Below, one piece after another: positions 1-5,486 of a DNA stretch of 8,833 nt. The stretch lies in contig JBBRLG010000307.1 in assembly GCA_038231495.1 (NCBI GenBank), positions 1 to 8,833 on the forward strand, written 5' to 3'. Below the pieces are notes generated by a model. It saw only the letters and a program-made list of their open reading frames with translations. It was not told the DNA's origin and ran no database searches. Source of the stretch: JBBRLG01 sp038231495 (GTDB lineage: Bacteria; Planctomycetota; Planctomycetia; Gemmatales; Gemmataceae). The stretch's first letter is position 1. Every line of letters starts with the position of its first letter. Position numbers and translations under genes: made by a program.

Positions 1-139
1 GATAGTGAACGGACGTTTGCTTCCACGGTGCGATGCCCGCTCTGAACCACCGACTGCCCGGAAAACGAGGGTGAAAACTCGTTAGCAAAAATCGAGCCGA
101 ACAGTATTGGCTGCGTCCCCTTTTTCCCTTTTTACGCGG
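1..139. other. Gene-free region downstream of the acetyltransferase gene
   Basis: I see no gene in this stretch. Read on the minus strand, just after the acetyltransferase stop, it has a purine tract (AAAAAGGGAAAAAGGGG, complement of 116-132). Further on is a weak stem, AACGAG/CTCGTT (64-69 with 78-83, 8-base loop), followed by TTTTCC. The stem could act as a weak terminator, but six base pairs and a short T run are poor evidence. Confidence 0.4.
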
Positions 140-586
140 TCACACCAGCGTCTTCTGAAACAGCACCAAATTATCACCGCGGTCGGGGTCCCAGCGGATG
201 CCGACGATGTCGTACTCCAGCGCGATCGCTAGGTGCAGCATCGGCCGGTGCTGGTTGTGGCACTCGAAACGGATCGACTCGTAGTCGTTTAATTTCGCCC
301 AGCTATGGACGGCTTCCATCAGCTGGCTGGCGATGCCCTGCCGGCGGAACTCCGGCAGTACGCCATAAAACCACGAAAAAAAGACGCCCGGTTTCAGTTC
401 AAAGCCGAGCGAAAAGCCTACCGGGCGCTCGTTGACGTGGGCCATCAATTGCAGAATGTTGTGCCGGCCCTGGTAACGACGCTGGAACGAATCGAGGTCA
501 CGCCCCGGCCGGAAAATCAGGTTGTACAGCTTCACAACGGCCGGCAACTCTTCCGGCCCCACTATGTCAATGACGGCGTCCGCCAC
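140..586 (-). CDS. GNAT-family N-acetyltransferase
   Basis: This 148-residue cytoplasmic protein has the size and layout of a single-domain GNAT acetyltransferase, which moves an acetyl group from acetyl-CoA to an amine. The substrate cannot be told. The acetyl-CoA-binding motif A is clear: a hydrophobic strand FYGVLPEF (73-80) runs into RRQGIA (81-86, the R-x-x-G-x-A pyrophosphate loop), then a helix SQLMEAVHSWAK. The later strand and helix ESIRFECHNQHRPMLHLA (103-120) with ALEYDIVG (122-129) match the usual C-terminal half, where other members have a 'Y.K.GF' element. The start is GTG, chosen because a strong GAGGGGG ribosome site lies 7 bases upstream and there is no Met near the N-terminus. 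The gene follows the disordered-protein gene by 43 bases in the same direction, so the two are probably one transcript. Family call is firm; the acceptor is unknown. Confidence 0.88.
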   Translation of the reverse strand: MADAVIDIVGPEELPAVVKLYNLIFRPGRDLDSFQRRYQGRHNILQLMAHVNERPVGFSLGFELKPGVFFSWFYGVLPEFRRQGIASQLMEAVHSWAKLNDYESIRFECHNQHRPMLHLAIALEYDIVGIRWDPDRGDNLVLFQKTLV

Positions 587-593
587 AACTTCG

Positions 594-600
594 CCCCCTC
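594..600 (-). promoter_or_regulatory. Ribosome binding site deciding the GTG start of the acetyltransferase
   Basis: On the minus strand the sequence reads GAGGGGG, then 7 bases, then GTG. This spacing supports a GTG start at 586, within the 43-base gap after the upstream gene. Confidence 0.7.
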
Positions 601-629
601 GTCAGCGCTGATCCGGTTGCCCGCCCGTC

Positions 630-1484
630 TCAGCGGTCGGGGCGGTACAGGGAGTCGATCAACTCGTTCCAGGCCGGCGCGTTCCAGTTCGACAGGTCAT
701 CGACTTCCCCGCCGTCGTCCTCGTCGTCCTCGGTCGCGACAGTCTCGACCTTTGGCTCATCGCTTTGTTCCGCCGCGGCCGTCGGTGCTTCATCGCGGTC
801 CTGGCGGGACTTGCGACCGCGCCCGCGACCGCGCCGGCGTTTGCGTTCCTCGGTTTCCTCGGCCGTCTCAGCCCCGGCCTGGGGCGCTCCGACGGCGGGT
901 GCCTCGTCGGTCGTTGCTTCGACAACAGGCGCATCGGCGGCGGGCATCTCGGCCGCTGCGTCGCCAGCCGCCTCAAGCTCCCCGGCTTCGGCAGCTTCCG
1001 CTGGCGCGCCTCCCCGGCCACCGCGCCGCCGGCGACGACCGCGCGGCCGCCCCTCGCCGGGTTGTGCGACTTCCGTTGCTTCACCGGCCGGTTCTTCGGC
1101 CTCGGCGACTTCGCCCGACTCGGCCACCATTGGCTCGATAGCGGCAGCAGGCGTCGGCACCGGCTCGTCCGCGACGGCTTCAACTGGGGCCGTGTCCGGC
1201 TGCACTGCTTCGACTTCTTCCGCAGCCGGTGCCGGTCCCCGGCGACGACGGCCGCGCCCGGTGTGCGGCTCGCTAACTGGCTCCGGTGCGACCTCCGCGA
1301 TGGCTGGCTCCGCGACGGCCGCGGCTTCCGGCGCGGCGGTCGGCGGTTGCACAACGGGGGCGACTTCGGTTTTCGCTTCCGGGGCCGCTGCTTCGGGCGC
1401 GGCGGCCGCCGACGGCTCGAAGGGCAAACCCAGTTGATCCGCGATGGATTGCCAGCGCTGGCGGGTGCGTGCGTCAATTGCCAT
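630..1484 (-). CDS. Disordered Ala/Pro/Glu-rich protein with three Arg/Gly-rich clusters
   Basis: This 284-residue protein is not assigned to a named family. A short ordered-looking N-terminus, RQRWQSIADQLGLPFEP (8-24), is followed by about 240 residues of Ala, Pro, Glu and Val low complexity. Three basic patches break it: GRGRRRRG (76-83), RPRGRRRRRGGRGG (146-159) and RKRRRGRGRGRKSRQDR (214-230). An acidic run DDEDDGGEVDD (253-263) precedes the C-terminal motif NWNAPAWNELIDSLYRPDR (266-284). RG/RGG-type clusters in an acidic disordered chain resemble the scaffold arm of RNase E-type proteins, so nucleic acid or RNA-machine binding is a reasonable inference, not a demonstration. There is no signal peptide or membrane segment. 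The ATG is preceded by AGAGAG about 8 bases upstream. The long opposite-strand frames across it come from its skewed codons. It precedes the acetyltransferase gene by 43 bases. Confidence 0.8.
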   Translation of the reverse strand: MAIDARTRQRWQSIADQLGLPFEPSAAAAPEAAAPEAKTEVAPVVQPPTAAPEAAAVAEPAIAEVAPEPVSEPHTGRGRRRRGPAPAAEEVEAVQPDTAPVEAVADEPVPTPAAAIEPMVAESGEVAEAEEPAGEATEVAQPGEGRPRGRRRRRGGRGGAPAEAAEAGELEAAGDAAAEMPAADAPVVEATTDEAPAVGAPQAGAETAEETEERKRRRGRGRGRKSRQDRDEAPTAAAEQSDEPKVETVATEDDEDDGGEVDDLSNWNAPAWNELIDSLYRPDR

Positions 1485-1594
1485 GAATTCACTCTCTTCG
1501 ACTGGCGCTCGAGGTTTCTTGATGCCGTTGGCGTCATTCTAGCAGAAACCACGGCGAAGTTCCCATCCCGCAAACGACAAGACACCCGGTGCGA

Positions 1595-2440
1595 TCACAA
1601 CGTCTGGATAGTTCCGACCAACTCGGCGTGCGTCAACGGGCGGTCGGTCGGGAACAGGCAGTAGCACGCGGGATTGCCCAGACTGTCGAGGATGACTTGC
1701 CGGTCGTTCGGCGCTTCCCAGCCGTTGACGCACGGAATGTGGCCCGTGATTAACAGGTCCGCGTCCACGATTTGCAAAAACGCCGTCACGTTGTCGATAG
1801 CCGTGTCGCGGCCCCAGACGAGCGAGTGCAGTGAACCGCCGGGCAGCATGTCGCCGTCCCAGGGCGGGTCGCGCCCGAGCGCATCGAGCCGGAAATCTTC
1901 CAGCCGCGACCGGGCCGGCAGGCTATGACTGAGAAACACGCGGTTCGGCGTCCGCAGCGCGAACGGGAACGCGCCGAATAGCTGGTCGTATGCCGTCAGC
2001 ACCTCGGCGGCGCGCGCGGCGTAGGCCGTCTCGACGCCCTCCTGGAACAGCGCCAACAGGTCGCAATCGTCCTTGGTGATGCGCCGCCGGGTGGCCTGCG
2101 ACAGTTCGTGGTTGCCCATCAGGAAATGCATCTGGTTGGGGAACTGGCACTTGAGGGCGGCCACGAGGTCGAGCAGCTGGTGCGACTTTTCGCCGCCGCC
2201 GGGGTAGAGGAACGGCCCGTGTAGCACTTCCTGCAAGACGAGGTGCCGCCGCGGGTGGTTCGCCAGGTCGGCGCGCTGGAGCAGTCGCCGAAAGTTTTCG
2301 ACGTTGCCGTGCAGATCGCCGGCGATCAACACGTCGTCCACGTCTTGCAGCGTGACGAGCCGGCCCTGGCGACCGGGCGTGGTGCGGAACGCCAGCACGG
2401 CACGGCGCAATGTCGGCAGGAGTCGTTCGGGGTCAGGCAT
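1595..2440 (-). CDS. PPP-like metallophosphoesterase with altered second metal motif
   Basis: This is a 281-residue cytoplasmic calcineurin-like phosphoesterase. Four of the five family motifs are readable in order: GDLHGN (41-46), GNHE (109-112), SHSLP (171-175) and GHIP (233-236). GNHE and the overall order resemble the PPP branch (Ser/Thr phosphatases and ApaH-like dinucleotide hydrolases). The second motif, usually GDxxDRG, is replaced by LQEVLHGP (69-76). Glu71 falls where the metal-bridging Asp should be, and the Asp-Arg pair is absent. Activity is therefore likely but not certain, and the substrate is unknown. The ATG at 2440 has only a weak GAG-type ribosome site upstream. The gene diverges from ubiX across 87 bases and is followed after 110 bases by the disordered-protein gene on the same strand. 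Co-transcription with it is possible; I saw no clear terminator between them. Confidence 0.88.
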   Translation of the reverse strand: MPDPERLLPTLRRAVLAFRTTPGRQGRLVTLQDVDDVLIAGDLHGNVENFRRLLQRADLANHPRRHLVLQEVLHGPFLYPGGGEKSHQLLDLVAALKCQFPNQMHFLMGNHELSQATRRRITKDDCDLLALFQEGVETAYAARAAEVLTAYDQLFGAFPFALRTPNRVFLSHSLPARSRLEDFRLDALGRDPPWDGDMLPGGSLHSLVWGRDTAIDNVTAFLQIVDADLLITGHIPCVNGWEAPNDRQVILDSLGNPACYCLFPTDRPLTHAELVGTIQTL

Positions 2441-2500
2441 GACTACTCGATGGTGTAAGCGGCCGGCGGTTTTGCAACGCCACGAGCGGCGGCCACTTCC

Positions 2501-2510
2501 ACTATACTAC
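2501..2510. promoter_or_regulatory. Possible -10 elements in the divergent ubiX / phosphoesterase gap
   Basis: The 87-base gap 2441-2527 contains a single AT-rich patch, ACTATACTAC. It reads TATACT on the plus strand (2503-2508) and TATAGT on the minus strand (2501-2506), each one mismatch from TATAAT. No good -35 hexamer lies at normal spacing in either direction. The plus-strand start point would fall inside the ubiX ribosome site, so the minus-strand use (leader of roughly 50 bases) is more comfortable. Weak evidence. Confidence 0.25.
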
Positions 2511-2512
2511 AC

Positions 2513-2519
2513 GGAGGGG
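2513..2519 (+). promoter_or_regulatory. Ribosome binding site of ubiX
   Basis: GGAGGGG lies 8 bases before the ATG at 2528, a near-ideal Shine-Dalgarno match that fixes the start. Confidence 0.8.
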
Positions 2520-2527
2520 ACAAGATA

Positions 2528-3145
2528 ATGGCCGTCACCGACCTCGTTCTCGCAATCACCGGCGCCAGCGGCGCGCCCTACGGCGTGCGCCTCCTCGAAG
2601 TGCTGCTCCGGGCCTGCCGCACGGTTCACCTCAGCGTCAGCCCCGCCGCGGTCCAGGTCATCGAACGCGAGTTGGATCGCACAGTGTCCCTGGACCGTTT
2701 TGAGCCGCGCGACCTGCTCGGCGACGTTGCGGCCCACTTGCCGACCGACCACCTGCACTATCATCACTTCGGCAACTTCCAGGCCGGCATCGCGAGCGGT
2801 TCGTTCCTGACGGGGGGCATGGTGGTGTGCCCGTGCAGCATGGGTACGGTCGCGGCAATCGCCCACGGCCTTTCGCAAAACCTCATCCACCGCGCTGCGG
2901 ACGTGCATTTGAAAGAGAAGCGGAAACTAATCCTGGTGCCGCGCGAGACGCCGCTGCACCTGATCCAGCTGCGCAACTTGACGGCGTGCGCCGAGGCCGG
3001 GGCGGTGGTGTTACCCGCGATGCCGGCGTTTTACACCCGCCCGCAGTCGCTCGACGACGCGGTTGACTTCATCGTGGGCCGCGTCTGCGACCAACTGGGT
3101 GTCGAACACAGCCTCCTGCCGCGGTGGGGAACGGACGGGCGATAA
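2528..3145 (+). CDS. ubiX: UbiX-family flavin prenyltransferase
   Basis: This 205-residue flavoprotein is of standard family length. UbiX joins the dimethylallyl group of dimethylallyl phosphate to reduced FMN. The product, prenylated FMN, is the cofactor of UbiD-type decarboxylases used in quinone and aromatic-acid metabolism. Visible hallmarks are the Rossmann-like N-terminus with TGASGA (11-16), SGSF (90-93), CPCSMGT (101-107), RAADVHLKEKRKLILVPRE (122-140), TPLH (141-144) and PAMPAFYTRPQSLDD (163-177). It ends in PRWG (198-201). Arg122, Lys129, Tyr169, Arg185 and Trp200 fall where characterised UbiX proteins carry phosphate- and flavin-binding residues, as far as I recall that alignment. 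GGAGGGG upstream fixes the ATG. It is the only plus-strand gene here, divergent from the phosphoesterase and convergent with the esterase. No UbiD or UbiA gene is nearby, so its client enzyme must be encoded elsewhere. Confidence 0.96.
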   Translation: MAVTDLVLAITGASGAPYGVRLLEVLLRACRTVHLSVSPAAVQVIERELDRTVSLDRFEPRDLLGDVAAHLPTDHLHYHHFGNFQAGIASGSFLTGGMVVCPCSMGTVAAIAHGLSQNLIHRAADVHLKEKRKLILVPRETPLHLIQLRNLTACAEAGAVVLPAMPAFYTRPQSLDDAVDFIVGRVCDQLGVEHSLLPRWGTDGR

Positions 3146-3205
3146 CAAGCAAAGGCAAAAGTAAAAAAGCAAAAGGAGATGCCAAATGCAATTTCCGCGC
3201 GGCCC
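3146..3205. other. A-rich micro-repeat between convergent ubiX and esterase genes
   Basis: The 60 bases between the two stop codons hold a run of near-copies of CAAAAG: CAAAGG, CAAAAG, a six-A run and CAAAAGGAG (about 3150-3177). Read from the esterase side this is a pyrimidine tract (CTTTTGCTTTTTTACTTTTG) without a strong stem before it. It could help end the minus-strand transcript, but it is not a classical hairpin terminator. Confidence 0.4.
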
Positions 3206-4762
3206 CTACTTCTTCCCGCGTGCCACCGCCGCCGCCATTTCCTTCATCATGTCCGGCTCGCTGATGCCGCTCCAGTTGTGGTTCTTGCCCGGCCCGTACA
3301 CGATCTTGCCGTCGTACGCCGGCTTGGCCTTTTGCAGAAACTCGTCGAGCAGGTGGACCGCGTTGTTGAGGAAATAATCGTCCGCCTCGCCCACCCAGAC
3401 GTGCAGCTTGCCGCGCAGCTTCGGCCCGACCGTTTCCCAGTCCTTTTCCAGCACGCGCCGCAGGTCGTACTTCTTCCAGTGGTCGAGCACCTCCGGGTCG
3501 ATCTTGCCGGTCTTGCCGTCCCACAGCGGCCGGGGCAGGCCGTCGGCGCCGCGCGGGCCGAAGACCGCATTCCACGAACCCCAATCGAAGCCGGACAATT
3601 CCCAGCGGTCGCCGCGGCCGAGCACCCGCTCCCGGCGGACCTCGTTGCGCATGGTAAAGCGCACGTCGCCATTCGCCTCGCGAGCACTAGGCCGGTCGAA
3701 GCCGAACTTGTTCGTGTAGGCGTTGGCGTCCTGGTAAATGTCGACCAGCTCGAACGCCCGGAAATCGACCGGGTCGGGCGCGTGCGACCAGGCGCCGTTG
3801 AAAAAGTCGGGGTAGAATACCTGCAAACCCAGCGACACCCAGCCGCCCGTGGACGCGCCGTCCAGCACGCGCGCGTAAGGCTGGCCGACGCCGCGAAACG
3901 TCTTTTCGACGTGGGGGATCAACTCTTGCGTCACCGCGTCGCCGTAGGGGCCGTTGTTTGCCGAATTAACCTGATAGGGATCGCCATAGGGGCCGGCACC
4001 GTCGAGGTGCAGCAGCAGCATCCGCGGCGTGTCGTCGTCGAGCCAAATTTTGCGAAACCCGGCGGCCTCGTTCATCATGCCGGCGACCGCCGTGAAGCGG
4101 GTGCCGAAGCCGCCGACGTGGACGCGCAGCGGGTAACGTCGGTCCTTATCCTTGTCGAAGTCGCGCGGCAGGATAACGCCGGCGCGCAGGTAGATTGGCC
4201 GGCCGTGGAACTTGCTGAGCAACTCCGAGCGGAGCTTGACGTACTTGACGAACCCGGTTTCCGCGGGCAGTTCTTCCGCGGGCATCTTTGCCGTCAGTTC
4301 GAGCCGGACCGTCGCGCCCTTGGCGGGGTCGAGCGTCACCTTGACCGGCTCGCCGTACAGATTGCCGGGCGCGTCGCTAAGTTGCAGATCGCGATTGGAC
4401 ACGAAGACGGCCTGAACGTAGTACTCGCCGGCCGGCAGCCGTGCCAGGTATTCCAACGGGTAAGCCAGTGCCGCCTGATCGACGGTCACGACGGTTTCCG
4501 CTGACAGGCCCTTGACATCTTTGCCCAGCACCGGCGGCACGTGGAGGCCCGTTTCGCCGATGGTTTGCCGCGGTTCGGGGTCTTTTTCCTTCGACAAGAC
4601 GACGAGCAGCCGGCCGTCGGTCGCGCCCTTCGTCAGACCCTTGGCGACGTGGACCTCGAACTTGAGCGTCGTCGTGGTGGGCGCGTCGGGGTCGGCGGCG
4701 ACGGGGACGCTGACCAGCAAAGGCGTCAGGAAACATAGGGCGAGCAGGGGCAGGCGGGACAT
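3206..4762 (-). CDS. Exported alpha/beta-hydrolase, putative esterase family
   Basis: This is a 518-residue secreted or periplasmic hydrolase. A signal peptide covers about residues 1-23 (hydrophobic LLALCFLTPLLVSV, then VAA before DPDAP). Residues 29-165 look like an all-beta N-terminal domain (TLKFEVHVAKG, GEYYVQAVFVSN, VTLDPAKGATVRLEL). The hydrolase core follows: strand YPLRVHVGGFGTRF (210-223, oxyanion region), nucleophile elbow DGASTGG (301-307, Ser304), GEADDYF (458-464, likely acid residue) and PGKNHNWSG (491-499, His495). This order fits the esterase D / enterochelin-esterase-like family, which cleaves carboxylic esters; the substrate is unknown. I start at the ATG at 4762, not at an in-frame ATG 37 codons upstream. 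GAGGAA lies 8 bases before the ATG at 4762, the signal peptide begins there, and the longer frame would run into the toxin remnant. The gene lies 49 bases downstream of the toxin reading frame on the same strand. Confidence 0.85.
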   Translation of the reverse strand: MSRLPLLALCFLTPLLVSVPVAADPDAPTTTTLKFEVHVAKGLTKGATDGRLLVVLSKEKDPEPRQTIGETGLHVPPVLGKDVKGLSAETVVTVDQAALAYPLEYLARLPAGEYYVQAVFVSNRDLQLSDAPGNLYGEPVKVTLDPAKGATVRLELTAKMPAEELPAETGFVKYVKLRSELLSKFHGRPIYLRAGVILPRDFDKDKDRRYPLRVHVGGFGTRFTAVAGMMNEAAGFRKIWLDDDTPRMLLLHLDGAGPYGDPYQVNSANNGPYGDAVTQELIPHVEKTFRGVGQPYARVLDGASTGGWVSLGLQVFYPDFFNGAWSHAPDPVDFRAFELVDIYQDANAYTNKFGFDRPSAREANGDVRFTMRNEVRRERVLGRGDRWELSGFDWGSWNAVFGPRGADGLPRPLWDGKTGKIDPEVLDHWKKYDLRRVLEKDWETVGPKLRGKLHVWVGEADDYFLNNAVHLLDEFLQKAKPAYDGKIVYGPGKNHNWSGISEPDMMKEMAAAVARGKK

Positions 4763-4770
4763 GCGTTGGA

Positions 4771-4776
4771 TTCCTC
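4771..4776 (-). promoter_or_regulatory. Ribosome binding site deciding the esterase start
   Basis: GAGGAA on the minus strand, 8 bases before the ATG at 4762, supports the shorter protein that begins with the signal peptide. Confidence 0.7.
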
Positions 4777-4811
4777 GATCCGGGGGGTAAGGTGCCAATG
4801 GGATCGGCTTG

Positions 4812-5114
4812 TTATTGAGGCGTGCGGCTCGCCCAGTAACCGGGCCGGCGTCGTTGATGGGCAACGGCGGCAACCCAAATTACTTGCTCGAAATCGACGT
4901 AAAAGATCGAATACGGGAAGCGATGAATGACGCGCTTTCGGGTGCCTTGATCGTCTTAGCAGCTACCCAATTTGGGATTACGGCGGATGCGGGAGAGGGC
5001 AGCCTCGACTTCGGAGCGAAACTCCCCTCCCAGCCCTTCCCGTTCTACTTCATAGTACGCCATCGCCGCGCGCAACTCGGCCTCCGCCTCGGCGTGAACG
5101 GAAACGGCTTTCAT
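4812..5114 (-). pseudogene. ParE/RelE-family toxin, interrupted by one in-frame TAA
   Basis: Reading from the ATG at 5114 gives 52 codons, MKAVSVHAEAEAELRAAMAY onward to RRNPKLGSC, then TAA at 4956-4958. With no frame change, the same frame continues for 47 more codons to a TAA at 4812-4814. These 47 codons encode RKRVIHRFPYSIFYV and VAAVAHQRRRPGYW. The two halves together are a standard ParE/RelE toxin of about 100 residues: HAEAEAEL, AYYE, GLGGEF, EAALSRIRRNP, RFPYSIFYV and the closing AHQRRRPGYW. These toxins either block gyrase (ParE) or cut mRNA on the ribosome (RelE); sequence alone does not decide which. The ATG overlaps the antitoxin stop (ATGA), a typical toxin-antitoxin arrangement. 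A one-base change of TAC or TAT (Tyr) to TAA would explain the break. The 52-residue fragment lacks the C-terminal strands with the conserved basic residues and is probably inactive. Confidence 0.85.
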
Positions 5115-5341
5115 GGATATTGCTCGCGCAACTCGGCGAACAATTGGTCCGCCGGTTTACCGACCGCACGGCCGCTCCGAATTTCCGCAACCCGCCGACT
5201 GACTTCGGCCTCCCAGGCCGCGTCCACCCCGTCTTCCGTTTCCGGTTCCAGGGTTGCCAGCAGATAATGCGCCAGTTCAGCCCGATCCTTGTTGGAGAGT
5301 AAATTGAGTTGGGCTTTCATGTGTTCGACGGTTTCAGTCAT
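5111..5341 (-). CDS. Type II antitoxin, putative addiction module component family
   Basis: This 76-residue protein matches the small 'unstable antitoxin' family (TIGR02574 / PF09720 type) that pairs with ParE/RelE toxins. Typical elements are LLSNKDRAELAHYLLATLE (14-32), then WEAEVSRRVAEIRSGRAVGK (43-62) and PADQLFAELRE (63-73). In this family the N-terminal part is helical and the C-terminal part binds the toxin. Free antitoxin is short-lived and usually also represses its own operon. The ATG has GGAGGG four bases upstream, which is close but usable; Met8 is a less supported alternative. Its stop overlaps the start of the toxin frame by ATGA, implying translational coupling. The gene itself appears intact although the toxin is broken. 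Confidence 0.85.
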   Translation of the reverse strand: MTETVEHMKAQLNLLSNKDRAELAHYLLATLEPETEDGVDAAWEAEVSRRVAEIRSGRAVGKPADQLFAELREQYP

Positions 5342-5345
5342 GGAA

Positions 5346-5351
5346 CCCTCC
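5346..5351 (-). promoter_or_regulatory. Ribosome binding site of the antitoxin
   Basis: GGAGGG on the minus strand is separated from the ATG at 5341 by only four bases (TTCC), a shorter spacing than at the other genes here. Confidence 0.55.
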
Positions 5352-5376
5352 GCTCCGTTGCTCAGACCCAGGACTT

Positions 5377-5382
5377 ATTATC
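5377..5382 (-). promoter_or_regulatory. Possible -10 element of the toxin-antitoxin operon
   Basis: GATAAT on the minus strand is one mismatch from TATAAT and would start a transcript about 29 bases before the antitoxin ATG. It lies between the long hairpin and the antitoxin gene, where an operon promoter is expected. I find no good -35 hexamer at 16-18 bases, so support is weak. Confidence 0.3.
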
Positions 5383-5429
5383 TGTACAAGGCGGGTACGA
5401 CACCAGAGCGATATGGGATCGAAATTGAA

Positions 5430-5474
5430 TTGCCGCTTGCGGCTTTGCATGACATGCAACGCCGCAAGCGGCAA
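5430..5474 (-). terminator. Very long hairpin, probable terminator of the HEAT/propeller gene
   Basis: Arms of 21 bases (5430-5450 and 5454-5474) pair with a single mismatch (5444 with 5460) around a three-base loop. The outer 14 bases, TTGCCGCTTGCGGC, are a perfect match to GCCGCAAGCGGCAA, and the inner six are TTGCAT/ATGCAA. It begins 12 bases after the stop of the HEAT/propeller gene. On the minus strand it is followed by TTCAATTTCG, only a poor T run. Its position says terminator, but the stem is much longer than usual for intrinsic terminators, so a dispersed palindromic repeat is an alternative. Confidence 0.6.
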
Positions 5475-5486
5475 ATAGGCCTGCGG

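Noticed and set aside
659..1585. Alternative minus-strand frame of 308 codons overlapping the disordered protein
   Set aside because: It has no ribosome site and an Arg/Pro/Ser composition typical of a shifted frame of an Ala/Pro/Glu-rich gene.
765..1664. Plus-strand open frames opposite the disordered protein
   Set aside because: The minus strand offers a ribosome site, plausible ends and patterned composition. The plus frames give Arg/Cys/Phe-rich nonsense and cross the gene boundary at 1484.
3179..4504. Long plus-strand open frame (441 codons) opposite the esterase
   Set aside because: The esterase strand has a signal peptide, ribosome site and catalytic motifs. The plus frame is a GC-bias shadow with no recognisable domain.
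4763..4873. In-frame N-terminal extension of the esterase by 37 residues
   Set aside because: It would put a signal peptide in the interior, overlap the toxin frame, and ignore the GAGGAA site 8 bases before ATG 4762.
4809..5267. Plus-strand open frame across the toxin-antitoxin module
   Set aside because: It is the shadow of the antitoxin and toxin coding strand, whose family motifs are clear.
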